Assembly: GCA_944324705.1 (NCBI GenBank)
Contig: CALUXI010000001.1
Span: 62,001 to 126,000 of the forward strand
Length of the DNA: 64,000 nucleotides
DNA from: an uncultured Acholeplasmatales bacterium
GTDB taxonomy: Bacteria > Bacillota_I > Bacilli_A > Acholeplasmatales > Anaeroplasmataceae
Direction: 5' to 3'
Position 1 is the first letter of the stretch; each line of letters begins with the position of its first letter. Below, one piece after another: positions 36,164 to 44,977 of this stretch. A model generated the notes under the pieces. It searched no databases, was not told where the DNA came from, and worked only from the letters and a program-made list of their open reading frames with translations. The translations under genes and the position numbers were made by a program.

Positions 36164-37831
36164 TTATGCCTCTAAAGACTTAATGGCCAAATCAATTCTC
36201 CTTATTACTTCATCTTTACCTAAGATATTCATAATTTGATATAAATTAGGAGAGTTCTTATGAGTTGTTAAAGCAACTCTTAAATATTCAGCTATATCAC
36301 CAACATGGCCTTTATAGGCATCCTTATTCTTTTTATAATCTTTTGTATTAGCCGCATAATTGAAGTTAGGACAAATTTGTTTTAGTCCTTCAAACCAAGT
36401 TTGTTCATCACTAGCTACAATGTAGTTATTTTTATAATAAGTTAAGATATTTATAATATCTTGTTTATCCTTATCTGGGTTCCATTCATAACCTAGTTCC
36501 ATTAATTTTTCAAACTCATCATTATAGAAGAATTTAATTAACGGGTAAACATCACTATATTTAGCATAGTCTTTTCTTGGTTTAGCTTTTTCCCTATCTA
36601 TATTTAAAATAGCTGTAATATAATCTTCATTTTCTATAATCTTATTATAGAAATTTAAATCATAAGTTTTAGCCCAATTTTTTAGTTCTTCTTTGACTTC
36701 TTTAGCTTTTTTAATTGCTAATCTTTCTTTAGCAATATTTGCTATCTTCTCAATATCAAATAAAGCACCATCTAAACTCATTTTATTAAAACTTAAATTA
36801 AAGTCAGTAAATGGTTTATCTAAGTTTTCTTCTCGCCACATCTCATAATTTGAATTAGCTAAAGTTAATAAGTATTCTAATACTGCATATTTAGGATAAC
36901 CTTGAGCTATAAAATAAGATACGGCCGCTTCCGGGTCTTTTCTCTTTGATAATTTTCTTCTATTACCATTTTCTTCTTTCATAATAACTGGTAAATGAGC
37001 ATATTTAGGTAATGGGAAACCAACCGCATTAAATAATTCAATGTGAATTGGTAAACTAGATAACCATTCTTCACCTCTTGTGATGTGAGTTGTATGCATA
37101 AAATGATCATCAACTAGGTGGGCAAAGTGATACGTTGGTAAACCATCACTTTTTAAAATAACAATATCTTGATCATTTTCTGTTAATTCTAAGTCACCTT
37201 TAATTTCGTCATGAACTTTAATTTTATTTAAATGATTACCATTAGATTTAAATCTAATAATATAAGGTTTACCTGCTTTAATTAAGTTAATGGCTTCATC
37301 CGGACTTAAATTACGGCATTTAGCATATTTGCCATAATAACCAGGTATTTCTTTATTAGCTTCTTGTTCTTTTCTTAATTCAGCTAAATCATCTGGTGTA
37401 CAAAAACAAGGATAAGCTCTACCAATAGAAATTAAATATTTAATAACTACTTTATAAATTAAAGCTCTATCACTTTGTTTATAAGGGCCATAATTACCTA
37501 TTTCTTTTTCATCATTAAGATAACCTTCATCAGGAATAATATCAAAGTAGGCTAATTGCTTAACTAAATCAGCCCCACTACCTTCAATTTCTCTTTTCGT
37601 ATCAGTATCTTCTAAACGAATATAAAAGACACCACCGCTTTGTTTAGCTAAACGATAACTAATTAAAGAAGTAAAAAGACTACCTGTGTGTAAGAAACCG
37701 GTTGGGCTTGGAGCAAATCGCGTAACCATCGCGCCTTCAGGTAAATTACGACTTGGATATTTTTTTTCTAAATCTTCAATTGTTAACGTAATATCCGGGA
37801 AAATAAAATCCGCTAAATCTTTATAATTCAT
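36164..37831 (-). CDS. gltX: Glutamate--tRNA ligase
   Basis: About 555 residues, class I synthetase. The HIGH-type motif is FAPSPTGFLHTGSLF, and the KMSKS-type motif is RRKLSKRKD; the region IRLEDTDTKRE is also diagnostic. A long C-terminal helical anticodon-binding region follows. Two Glu tRNAs (CTC and TTC) are in the same window. The ATG at 37831 has AGGAAG at proper distance. Whether it charges tRNA-Gln as well cannot be told. Confidence 0.95.
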   Translation of the reverse strand: MNYKDLADFIFPDITLTIEDLEKKYPSRNLPEGAMVTRFAPSPTGFLHTGSLFTSLISYRLAKQSGGVFYIRLEDTDTKREIEGSGADLVKQLAYFDIIPDEGYLNDEKEIGNYGPYKQSDRALIYKVVIKYLISIGRAYPCFCTPDDLAELRKEQEANKEIPGYYGKYAKCRNLSPDEAINLIKAGKPYIIRFKSNGNHLNKIKVHDEIKGDLELTENDQDIVILKSDGLPTYHFAHLVDDHFMHTTHITRGEEWLSSLPIHIELFNAVGFPLPKYAHLPVIMKEENGNRRKLSKRKDPEAAVSYFIAQGYPKYAVLEYLLTLANSNYEMWREENLDKPFTDFNLSFNKMSLDGALFDIEKIANIAKERLAIKKAKEVKEELKNWAKTYDLNFYNKIIENEDYITAILNIDREKAKPRKDYAKYSDVYPLIKFFYNDEFEKLMELGYEWNPDKDKQDIINILTYYKNNYIVASDEQTWFEGLKQICPNFNYAANTKDYKKNKDAYKGHVGDIAEYLRVALTTHKNSPNLYQIMNILGKDEVIRRIDLAIKSLEA

Positions 37832-37843
37832 TAAATTCACTTC

Positions 37844-38662
37844 CTAATCTGCTAAGATTTCAAAACCATCTTCCGTAATTACTACGGTATGTTCAACTTG
37901 GGCAGACCAACTACCATCAGCTGTATAAATAGTCCAATTGTTAGAAGCATCTAAAAAGACTCTTCTCGTCCCTAAATTAATCATTGGTTCAATGGTAAAG
38001 ACCATACCTGGGAATAAGACTAAACCAGTATCCCTTTTACCATAGTGAGCAACATAAGGGTCTTCATGGAAATCAATCCCAACCCCATGACCACCTATTT
38101 CATGAACGACACTACAACCATTCCTTTTAACATGGTGTTCAATAGCATAACCAATGTCACCTAAACGGCAGTAAGGTTTTAAAACTTTTAAAGCTTGTTC
38201 TAAACTTTCTTTAGTAACTTTAACTAGTTTAGCAGCCTCTTCACTAATAACACCCATTGTAAACATTCTTGAGGCATCAGCATAATAACCTTTATAAATT
38301 GTTGTACAATCAACATTAATAATATCCCCTTCTTTAAGGATAATTCTGGCATCTGGAATCCCGTGACAAACTTGGTCATTAATAGATGTACAACAACTCT
38401 TTGGGTAACCTTCAAAACCTAAGGTAGCTGGTATGCCTCCTAATTCTTTAGTTTTATTATAAACTATTTCATCTATTTCTAAAGTAGACATTCCTATATG
38501 AATATTATCCGCTACGGCATCTAATATTTTATTGTTTAATACCCCGGCTTCTTTAATACCTTGGATTTGTTCTTCCGTTTTAATCATTTGTAATGTCGGT
38601 ACCGGTCTACCTAACTTCTTAAAATATTCAACTTTTTCTTTATAATTAGCTATATAATCCAC
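37844..38662 (-). CDS. map: Methionine aminopeptidase
   Basis: About 273 residues, type I pita-bread fold. The five metal ligands are visible: Asp in NVDCTTIYKG, Asp in YYADASRMF, His in HEIGGHGVGIDFHEDP, Glu in FTIEPMINLG and Glu in AQVEHTVV. A short N-terminal extension (GRPVPTLQMIKTEEQI) is seen in several Firmicutes MetAPs. GTG at 38662 follows AAAGGTG. The upstream in-frame ATG at 38701 lies within the terminator hairpin of ackA and is rejected. Confidence 0.92.
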   Translation of the reverse strand: MDYIANYKEKVEYFKKLGRPVPTLQMIKTEEQIQGIKEAGVLNNKILDAVADNIHIGMSTLEIDEIVYNKTKELGGIPATLGFEGYPKSCCTSINDQVCHGIPDARIILKEGDIINVDCTTIYKGYYADASRMFTMGVISEEAAKLVKVTKESLEQALKVLKPYCRLGDIGYAIEHHVKRNGCSVVHEIGGHGVGIDFHEDPYVAHYGKRDTGLVLFPGMVFTIEPMINLGTRRVFLDASNNWTIYTADGSWSAQVEHTVVITEDGFEILAD

Positions 38663-38684
38663 TCTATCACCTTTTAATAAAAGG

Positions 38685-38704
38685 AGTGTGATAAAAATCA
38701 CACT
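38685..38704 (-). terminator. Hairpin between ackA and map
   Basis: AGTGTGAT-AAAA-ATCACACT is a perfect stem between the two genes on the minus strand, followed by CCTTTTATT. Probably a partial terminator after ackA. Confidence 0.6.
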
Positions 38705-38714
38705 ACCTAAAATA

Positions 38715-39905
38715 TTAACCTAAATGAGCAACGCGCACAACATCACGAGCAATCATAACTTCTTCATTAGTAGGAATTACAAAAGCTCTAATCTTTGAAT
38801 CTTTAGTGGTAATTTCTTTTTCTTCACCACGGATATTATTAGCTTCTTCATCAAGTTTAACACCTAAGATACCAAGACGATCTAAGATGTTCTTTCTTAA
38901 GTGAATTAAGTTTTCACCCATACCAGCTGTGAAACAAATTGCATCACAACCACCCATATAAACATAATAAGAAGCAATATAATCAACAATGCGTTTAGCT
39001 TGAACATCAAATGTTAATTTACAACGATGATCACCTTGTTCCATACCTGCTGTAACATCACGAGCATCATTAGAACGGCCTGACATACCTAAATAGCCTG
39101 ATTTTTTATTTAATTCATTAACAACTTCAGCAGCTGTCTTATTTTCATGTTGGCAAATAAATGAAACTACAGTAGGATCAATATTACCAGAACGTGTTCC
39201 CATAGGAATACCTTCAAGTGGTGTTAAACCCATTGATGTATCTTTACATTTACCACCTTCAACGGCACAAATTGAAGCCCCGTTACCTAAGTGGCAAACA
39301 ATAATCTTAGTATCTTTTACATCTTTGCCCATAATTTCAGCACAACGATGAGATACATATTGATGGCTTGTCCCATGAGCCCCATATTTACGAATACCAT
39401 ATTTAGTATACCATTCATAAGGTGTAGCATACATATATGCTTCTTCTGGCATAGTTTGATGGAATACTGTATCAAATACTACAACTTCCGGAACTTCTGG
39501 TAAAGCCTTTTGGAAAGCTTTAATACCAATAATATGAGCAGGGTTGTGAAGTGGAGCTAAATCAGCTAAATCACTAATTTTTTTAACAACTTCTTCATCA
39601 ACTAATGTTGAATCTTTAAAATATTCTCCACCTTGGACAATTCTATGACCAACCCCAGAAATTTCTTTTAAATCTTTTAAAATTCCTTTTTCAATTAAAG
39701 ATTTTAATAATAATTCTACACCTACAGCATGATCTTTTAAAACTGGATGTGTTTCTTCTTTTTTACCATTATATTTAATTGTAAAAATACCTTCTGGTAA
39801 ACCAATTCTTTCCATAACGCCAGATGCAATTACATTTTCACTTGGCATATCTAGTAGCTGAAATTTAATTGATGAGCTACCTGCATTAACAGCCATAATT
39901 TTCAT
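38715..39905 (-). CDS. ackA: Acetate kinase
   Basis: 396 residues, normal length. Motifs are NAGSSSIKFQLLD at the N-terminus (phosphate-binding), VVFDTVFHQTMPEEAY, CHLGNGASICA and FTAGMGEN. It makes ATP and acetate from acetyl phosphate, expected for a fermenting cell that oxidises sugar and uronate carbon. No phosphotransacetylase is nearby. A YtxK-like gene lies upstream on the same strand, as in Bacillus, but separated here by about 1 kb of debris. Confidence 0.97.
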   Translation of the reverse strand: MKIMAVNAGSSSIKFQLLDMPSENVIASGVMERIGLPEGIFTIKYNGKKEETHPVLKDHAVGVELLLKSLIEKGILKDLKEISGVGHRIVQGGEYFKDSTLVDEEVVKKISDLADLAPLHNPAHIIGIKAFQKALPEVPEVVVFDTVFHQTMPEEAYMYATPYEWYTKYGIRKYGAHGTSHQYVSHRCAEIMGKDVKDTKIIVCHLGNGASICAVEGGKCKDTSMGLTPLEGIPMGTRSGNIDPTVVSFICQHENKTAAEVVNELNKKSGYLGMSGRSNDARDVTAGMEQGDHRCKLTFDVQAKRIVDYIASYYVYMGGCDAICFTAGMGENLIHLRKNILDRLGILGVKLDEEANNIRGEEKEITTKDSKIRAFVIPTNEEVMIARDVVRVAHLG

Positions 39906-40025
39906 TTAGCAAATTCCTACTTTCTTTTATATTTTAAAGGTCTCTACCTTTTCTAACTATCTAATATCATAGCACATTTTTTTAATTTTTAATAGTTTAT
40001 TTTACGAAAAAAGTTATTAATATAT

Positions 40026-40373
40026 AAAATTGAGGATTGTTTTAGAATATTAAAAAACAACTTTGAAACAAGACCTATTTATCATAGATTAGATAATAGA
40101 ATTACAGCTCATTTTATGATATCTTATACTGCTTTATTAATTTATAGATTATTAGAAAATTTATTAGAATAAAAAGGATATCATTTTACAATTAATGAAA
40201 TACTTTCAACATTAAAAAATATAAATGTATCTAATAGAGATGATTTATTTTATGAATCATGTTATACAGCTTCACAAGTATGTACAGCTTTAAATCAAAC
40301 ACTTAGTTTAGGGTTAAATAAGAAATATTACAAAAACTCAGAATTAAGTAAAAAAGTTAAAAAAATTTTTTAG
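40026..40373 (+). pseudogene. Transposase C-terminal remnant (IS1634/IS4-like)
   Basis: One frame reads KIEDCFRILKNNFETRPIYH then LDNRITAHFMISYTALLIYR and LLENLLE, an in-frame TAA, and on through GYHFTINEILSTLKNINVSN to the end TAG. This is the C-terminal DDE(E) part of an IS1634/IS4-like transposase, with the ERxRxxIExxF-type glutamate block. The N-terminus is absent. It differs from the remnant at 12371-12787. Confidence 0.75.
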
Positions 40374-40409
40374 ATAATATTCACGCCCAACATTTTAAGA
40401 AAAGATAAA

Positions 40410-40451
40410 CTCCTAATTTTGGTTTTGCTACCATTAAATTAGGAGATTTTT
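40410..40451 (+). terminator. Terminator after the transposase remnant
   Basis: CTCCTAATTT (40410-40419) pairs with AAATTAGGAG (40436-40445), followed by ATTTTT. Ten perfect base pairs. Confidence 0.75.
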
Positions 40452-40474
40452 AATATATAAGTGTTGAAAACGGG

Positions 40475-40505
40475 ATTATACCCCACTCCCCATAGATTTT
40501 GTCAG
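40475..40505 (-). repeat. Degenerate relative of the IclR promoter element
   Basis: Minus strand CTGACA, AAATCTATGGGG...GGGG, TATAAT with a 19-base spacer. It aligns with the IclR promoter at 14996-15024 (GACA-AATCTATGGGG) and similarity continues upstream (AATAAT-GG...). No gene is positioned to use it, so it is likely a repeat remnant. 40506-40870 holds no intact gene. A minus-strand fragment encoding ELPNDIHVHDDSYADSCPYL near 40700-40770 is an unidentified protein end. Confidence 0.5.
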
Positions 40506-40871
40506 CTTTTTTTCGTAATGTGAAACCCCTATTATTTTTGTAGACAACTATTCGATTAAACATTTACATATTTTTTATAATTTATTTACATTTATTCAAC
40601 GTTTTATTATATGAATTAATTAAAAGAAATACTTTTTTGTTGTCGTTACTACAAAAAAAGCCTGTAGTTAAACAAGCTTTCTTAATAAAATTAAACTATT
40701 CTAAATAAGGACAGCTATCAGCATATGAATCATCATGAACATGAATATCATTAGGTAATTCATTGTTAAATTTAGATTCCAATTATATGTAATTTGACAA
40801 TCTAAACTACCAGAAATTGCTGAAATATTTTGAAATATTTATAGTACTCAAATGACCTTCTTATTAAAAAT

Positions 40872-40897
40872 AAAAAAGTCCAAATTTTACTTTGGAC
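40872..40897 (-). terminator. Terminator of the YtxK-like gene
   Basis: GTCCAAA (40878-40884) pairs with TTTGGAC (40891-40897), with T6 on the minus strand. Confidence 0.8.
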
Positions 40898-40930
40898 ATA
40901 CAAGTGTAAATAATACATGGTAGTGTGTAG

Positions 40931-41875
40931 TTATAATATAATATTTTCTTTAAACCAAGATTCCATTTTTAATAACTCTTGATTAAATTCTTTTACATCA
41001 GATAAACTCTTAATTTTAGTAATTAAACATTTCTTTTTATCCCAAATCTTTTTATTTATAATAATTATACTTTTTGGCAATGTTTTAAACATATTATCTG
41101 GCAACTCTATTAATGCTATAATAGATGACGTTTTTAATAACTCTTTCTTAAAACTTTTATCATGATCATAATTAAAAAAATCATTATTAACTAATCCTAT
41201 AATATAACCATTTTCTTTTAACATTAAATTATAATGTAACAACCATTTATATGGTATGTAAGATTCTTCCTTATTCTTTATAATATTAGGCATATCAAAA
41301 ACTACAAAATCCATATTGCATAAATTTAAATTTAAAGTATCTTCTAAATGCAAATCAACTTTTAGATTTAACATATCAGCAAATACTTTAGCTATTCTAA
41401 TCATATATTCATTATGATCACAACCATATAAATTAAGATTAGCCGTCAAATGATTAGCTATAGTGTATAACATATTTCCTGAACCTATTAAAGGATCACA
41501 TATATTTAGTTCTTTACTTTTATTTAATCTACTAATAAAATAAGCCATTAATAAACCAATACTATCTGGGGTAGTTAATCCATTTAAAAAATTCATTTCT
41601 TTAATGGCTTTTAAAATTTGAGCTTGAATGGCCTTTCTTATTTCTTCAACATTAAATTCAACATCTTCTAACCTTGAATAAATATGACTTAATTCTTTTG
41701 TATCTTCATCAGACAAATCATTATTTAGTACTTCACCTGCTAAAATATTATTTGCAGTCATTAAAAATAATTCAAAATAATTTTTATGCAATTTATCATA
41801 TAAAAAACTACATGATTCATCAAAAACATCATAAAACACTTCTAAATTATCTGTTATAGGTTTATTTTCTTGCAT
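40931..41875 (-). CDS. YtxK-like class I methyltransferase-fold protein
   Basis: 314 residues. It has the N6_Mtase-type Rossmann fold: the AdoMet loop DPLIGSGNMLYTIA and a following acidic strand, then VVFDMPNIIKN where DNA adenine methylases have NPPY/F. The catalytic motif is therefore not canonical, as in YtxK relatives adjacent to ackA in Bacillus. Those are thought not to be ordinary restriction methylases, and the function is unknown. GGAGG precedes the ATG. Confidence 0.75.
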   Translation of the reverse strand: MQENKPITDNLEVFYDVFDESCSFLYDKLHKNYFELFLMTANNILAGEVLNNDLSDEDTKELSHIYSRLEDVEFNVEEIRKAIQAQILKAIKEMNFLNGLTTPDSIGLLMAYFISRLNKSKELNICDPLIGSGNMLYTIANHLTANLNLYGCDHNEYMIRIAKVFADMLNLKVDLHLEDTLNLNLCNMDFVVFDMPNIIKNKEESYIPYKWLLHYNLMLKENGYIIGLVNNDFFNYDHDKSFKKELLKTSSIIALIELPDNMFKTLPKSIIIINKKIWDKKKCLITKIKSLSDVKEFNQELLKMESWFKENIIL

Positions 41876-41943
41876 AAGTAACCTCCTAATGTCCTATATT
41901 ATATAATAAACAAAAAAAATTAGCAATTTTTAAAAAATAATTG

Positions 41944-41972
41944 TTGACAAGGCATATATAAATATGTATAAT
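41944..41972 (+). promoter_or_regulatory. Consensus promoter of tRNA-Glu(TTC)
   Basis: TTGACA (41944-41949), exactly 17 bases, TATAAT (41967-41972), perfect in both hexamers and about 40 bases before the tRNA. Confidence 0.9.
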
Positions 41973-42010
41973 TACACATGCGCAAATAAGTAGCGCTTAA
42001 TCTTATACAT

Positions 42011-42086
42011 GGCCCGTTGGTGAAACGGTTAACACACATGCCTTTCACGCATGCATTTATGGGTTCGAACCCCGTACGGGTCACCA
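42011..42086 (+). tRNA. tRNA-Glu (anticodon TTC)
   Basis: Acceptor GGCCCGT/ACGGGTC, D-arm with GGTTAA, anticodon stem CATGC/GCATG with loop CTTTCAC (anticodon TTC), T-arm GGGTTCGAACCCC, discriminator A and encoded CCA. It has its own perfect promoter and terminator, so it is a single-gene unit. Confidence 0.96.
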
Positions 42087-42167
42087 TTGAAAATATTACA
42101 ATTCTTAAAGTTACAAATTCCTTGTAATAATAAGAAAATGTATTAATCTTTATAGAAAAAATTAGTT

Positions 42168-42200
42168 GCGACTACATAATTATGTGGTCGCTCTTTTTTT
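42168..42200 (+). terminator. Terminator of the tRNA-Glu unit
   Basis: GCGACTACATAATTATGTGG TCGC forms a near-perfect 12-bp stem, followed by TCTTTTTTT. Confidence 0.85.
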
Positions 42201-42388
42201 GTTAATCTAATAAATATCATATAATTAAGACTATACTTATATAAAAAAAGAGAGTTAAGTCAAATTTTGCCATTAACTCACCTCTTTCTAATATCACTTT
42301 ATCTTATTTATGACATTATTTTTATCTAATAAACTTTCATTTTTCTATAATCATTAAGCTTTATATAAAATTTATTTTAATTATATCA

Positions 42389-42727
42389 TTAATTATTACG
42401 CCATTCTTCTTCTCTAGCTATTAAATATTTATTATATGCTTCTTTAATATCTTCTAGTGTCATTAACCCATATTTATATACATCACCGGCACTAAATAGT
42501 GTATTTTTATAACAAAACACGACACGTAATCCATCTGGGTATTTTAAAATTACATCATCTGTGACTTGATCAAAAGTTTGCCCTTGAAGATAATCACCTA
42601 AAGGGTAAATCACACAAGCTAAACAACCACTATAAAAGCCACAATAATAAAATATCCTCTCTTCTTCTATATAATATTCAGGGGCCAAATTACCATATAT
42701 ATCCGATATGAACAAATTAATTGCCAT
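42389..42727 (-). CDS. Hypothetical 112-residue protein
   Basis: Soluble protein rich in Tyr and Cys (YCGFYSGCLACVIYPLGDYL; ALVVFCYK-like strands). It ends EEEWRNN. No family recognised. It follows the decayed lipoprotein gene on the same strand and was probably its operon partner. Its promoter may have been lost with the deletion near 43080. Confidence 0.55.
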   Translation of the reverse strand: MAINLFISDIYGNLAPEYYIEEERIFYYCGFYSGCLACVIYPLGDYLQGQTFDQVTDDVILKYPDGLRVVFCYKNTLFSAGDVYKYGLMTLEDIKEAYNKYLIAREEEWRNN

Positions 42728-42798
42728 TATTAAATCGTCTTCTTAACAATCAACTTTAAATCCCCCCCAAAGTTTAGGATATAAGGTAACCCCTTTAT

Positions 42799-43076
42799 CT
42801 AATTTTTCACCTTGATAAACAGTTTATAATCACTATCATAATAAACATTTTCTACCATAAAATATGGTACATCATCGTTATTTATAGTTTCTTGATAAGA
42901 ACTAGAAACAGTTAAATCTCCGAAACAATAATTAATAGATTCACTAGGGTCTCGTTCTTCATTTTTTAAATATTCAGGATAATAATTATTATAACTACCA
43001 AGTAATTTTTCTTCTTTTTTACAAGCACTCATTAAACTTATCATTAAACAACAAAATACAAAAATAATTACTTTTT
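42799..43076 (-). pseudogene. Truncated lipoprotein gene with lost start
   Basis: Minus-strand frame reads KKVIIFVFCCLMISLMSACK, a lipoprotein signal peptide (lipobox LMSAC), but the codon where ATG is expected is ATA at the edge of the coding region and no ribosome site precedes it. It runs on to YDSDYKLFIKVKN and TAG. A likely former C-terminus (GVTLYPKLWGGFK) lies downstream, split over two frames at a C7 tract. Its 5' end abuts that of a truncated divergent gene. Confidence 0.6.
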
Positions 43077-43080
43077 TTAT

Positions 43081-43511
43081 GATGGTAGTCCTATTAATTT
43101 AGATGATAAATATAAAGATATCCGTATTAAATTAGCTAATAAACTATATGATAAGCATCATGCTAAATTGAATTTAGCAATTAAAATATTATTAATAGTG
43201 GTAAAAAATGTCTATTATTAGATTTACATTCATATAGTGCTGAACAAGCAAAAGCTTTGGGGTTTAATGATCCTTTTCCTGATATTTGTATAGGTATTAA
43301 TGATGATTATTGTGATAAGAATATATTAAATTATATAATTAATAAAATTAATGATTTTAATCTAACCTATAAAATAAATTATCCTTATAGTGGTTCTATA
43401 CTACCTAATGATATAAATAATTATAATTATAAAGACAAGTTAACTTCTATTATGCTTGAAGTTAATAAAAAATTTATCTATAAATGGTATCTTTCTAAAG
43501 AAAAAAAGTAG
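43081..43511 (+). pseudogene. Truncated N-formylglutamate amidohydrolase
   Basis: Starts mid-protein at DGSPINLDDKYKDIRIKLAN, shifts frame near 43190-43200, then continues KCLLLDLHSYSAEQAKALGF, DPFPDICIGINDDY, NYPYSGSILPND and TSIMLEVNKKF. These are the conserved blocks of the FGase family (LxDLHS, PDICIG, PYSGS, SIMxE). The N-terminal quarter is missing. The divergent lipoprotein gene loses its start at the same place, indicating one deletion. Confidence 0.8.
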
Positions 43512-43566
43512 ACAAATAAACTTGCCTACTTTACACTTAAGACTTAAGCTTTTTAAACTTTAGTCA

Positions 43567-43701
43567 TTATATATTATTCCAAGTTCCATTTAAACTACCA
43601 ACTAATAATAAATATGCTTGTTTAGATAGAACTGATTTATCAGCATATTCAAAACCAATTAGATATTTTAAAAGGCTTCTTTTTTTACTTACTTTTTGCA
43701 T
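43567..43701 (-). CDS. Small 44-residue protein upstream of nothing annotated
   Basis: ATG at 43701 has GGAGG nine bases upstream and a plausible promoter TTGATT-N16-TATAAA just before it. The product begins MQKVSKKRSLLKYLIGFEYA and ends GSLNGTWNNI: a basic N-terminus then a moderately hydrophobic part. No family recognised. It is downstream of the rhamnose operon on the same strand. The ribosome site and promoter argue it is expressed. Confidence 0.5.
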   Translation of the reverse strand: MQKVSKKRSLLKYLIGFEYADKSVLSKQAYLLLVGSLNGTWNNI

Positions 43702-43827
43702 ATTTATCGCCTCCGACTATATTTATACTATTTTCTATAATTAAATCAATTATGATAGCGTTTCATTAATTTAGAAAATGCTTTCTGAAGGCGTTTTCTA
43801 GCAAAAATCTTATAATTAAGCCATTAT

Positions 43828-44976
43828 TTATAATAATGATTTATATAAATTTATAATATCTTCTTTACTAGGATCTTTTGGATTACCAGGACGACAAGCA
43901 TCATTCATAGCTGATTCTGCTAAGAAATCGATATCTTCTTCTTTAACTATACCTTTTAAATTTTCTGGTATTCCAACATCTTTAGATAGTTTAGCAACCG
44001 TATCACAAGCTTTATTTCTCGCTTCTTCAAGAGATACAGTATACGCATCTTTAACACCCATTGCATAAGCAATATCACGATATTTTTCACCAGTTGCCGG
44101 GGCATTATAACGCATTACAGTTGGAAGTAAAATTGCATTAGCTACGCCATGAGGTGTATCATAAACTGCACCTAAAGCATGAGCCATTGAATGAACTATA
44201 CCAAGACCTACATTCGAAAAACCCATACCGGCTATATATTGAGCAAGAGCCATAGTTTCTCTGCCTTCTGTTTCATTATTAACGGCACTTCTAAGTGATT
44301 TAGCTATTAACTCAATAGCTTTTAAATGAAACATATCTGTCATTGCCCATGCTCCTTTAGTAATATATCCTTCAATAGCATGAGTTAAAGCATCCATACC
44401 TGTAGCCGCTGTTAAACCTTTTGGCATTGAAGACATCATATCACTATCTACTACTGCTACTACCGGAATATCATGAACATCAACACAAACAAACTTACGT
44501 TTCTTTTCTTCATCTGTAATTACGTAATTAATTGTAACTTCGGCAGCTGTACCAGCAGTTGTAGGTACGGCAATAATAGGAACTGATGGTTTCTTAGTAG
44601 GAGCTACGCCTTCAAGTGATCTAACATCAGCAAATTCTGGATTAGCTATAATAATACCAATTGCCTTAGCAGTATCAATAGATGAACCACCACCAATAGC
44701 AATTATATAATCAGCTTTTGCTTCTTTAAATGCTGCAACCCCATCTTTAACATTTTGAATAGTTGGGTTAGCTTTAATTTTTGAATATAAACTATACGCT
44801 AAATTATTTTCATCTAATAAATTAGTAACTTTTGTAGTAACATTAAATTTAATTAAATCAGGATCACTACAAACAAAGGCTTTTTTTAAACCTCTATTTT
44901 TAACTTCATTAATTATTTCTTTAATAGCCCCTTTACCATGATAGCTTGTTTCATTTAAAATAATTCTATTTGCCAT
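43828..44976 (-). CDS. fucO: Iron-dependent lactaldehyde reductase / 1,2-propanediol oxidoreductase
   Basis: 382 residues, iron-containing alcohol dehydrogenase. NAD loop GGGSSIDTAKAIG is near residue 95. Metal-binding blocks are MDALTHAIEGYI and GIVHSMAHALGAVYDTPHG. In rhamnose and fucose pathways FucO reduces L-lactaldehyde to 1,2-propanediol. It is the last gene of the rha operon, one base after rhaD, which supports that substrate. Confidence 0.92.
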   Translation of the reverse strand: MANRIILNETSYHGKGAIKEIINEVKNRGLKKAFVCSDPDLIKFNVTTKVTNLLDENNLAYSLYSKIKANPTIQNVKDGVAAFKEAKADYIIAIGGGSSIDTAKAIGIIIANPEFADVRSLEGVAPTKKPSVPIIAVPTTAGTAAEVTINYVITDEEKKRKFVCVDVHDIPVVAVVDSDMMSSMPKGLTAATGMDALTHAIEGYITKGAWAMTDMFHLKAIELIAKSLRSAVNNETEGRETMALAQYIAGMGFSNVGLGIVHSMAHALGAVYDTPHGVANAILLPTVMRYNAPATGEKYRDIAYAMGVKDAYTVSLEEARNKACDTVAKLSKDVGIPENLKGIVKEEDIDFLAESAMNDACRPGNPKDPSKEDIINLYKSLL

Positions 44977-44977
44977 A

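Noticed and set aside
37844-38701. MetAP starting at the ATG at 38701
   Set aside because: That ATG is inside the ackA terminator hairpin and has no ribosome site. GTG at 38662 has a good one.
43747-43760. cre site near the end of the rha operon
   Set aside because: TGAAACGCTATCA is one base short of the cre spacing and is downstream of the operon, where no promoter for it is evident.
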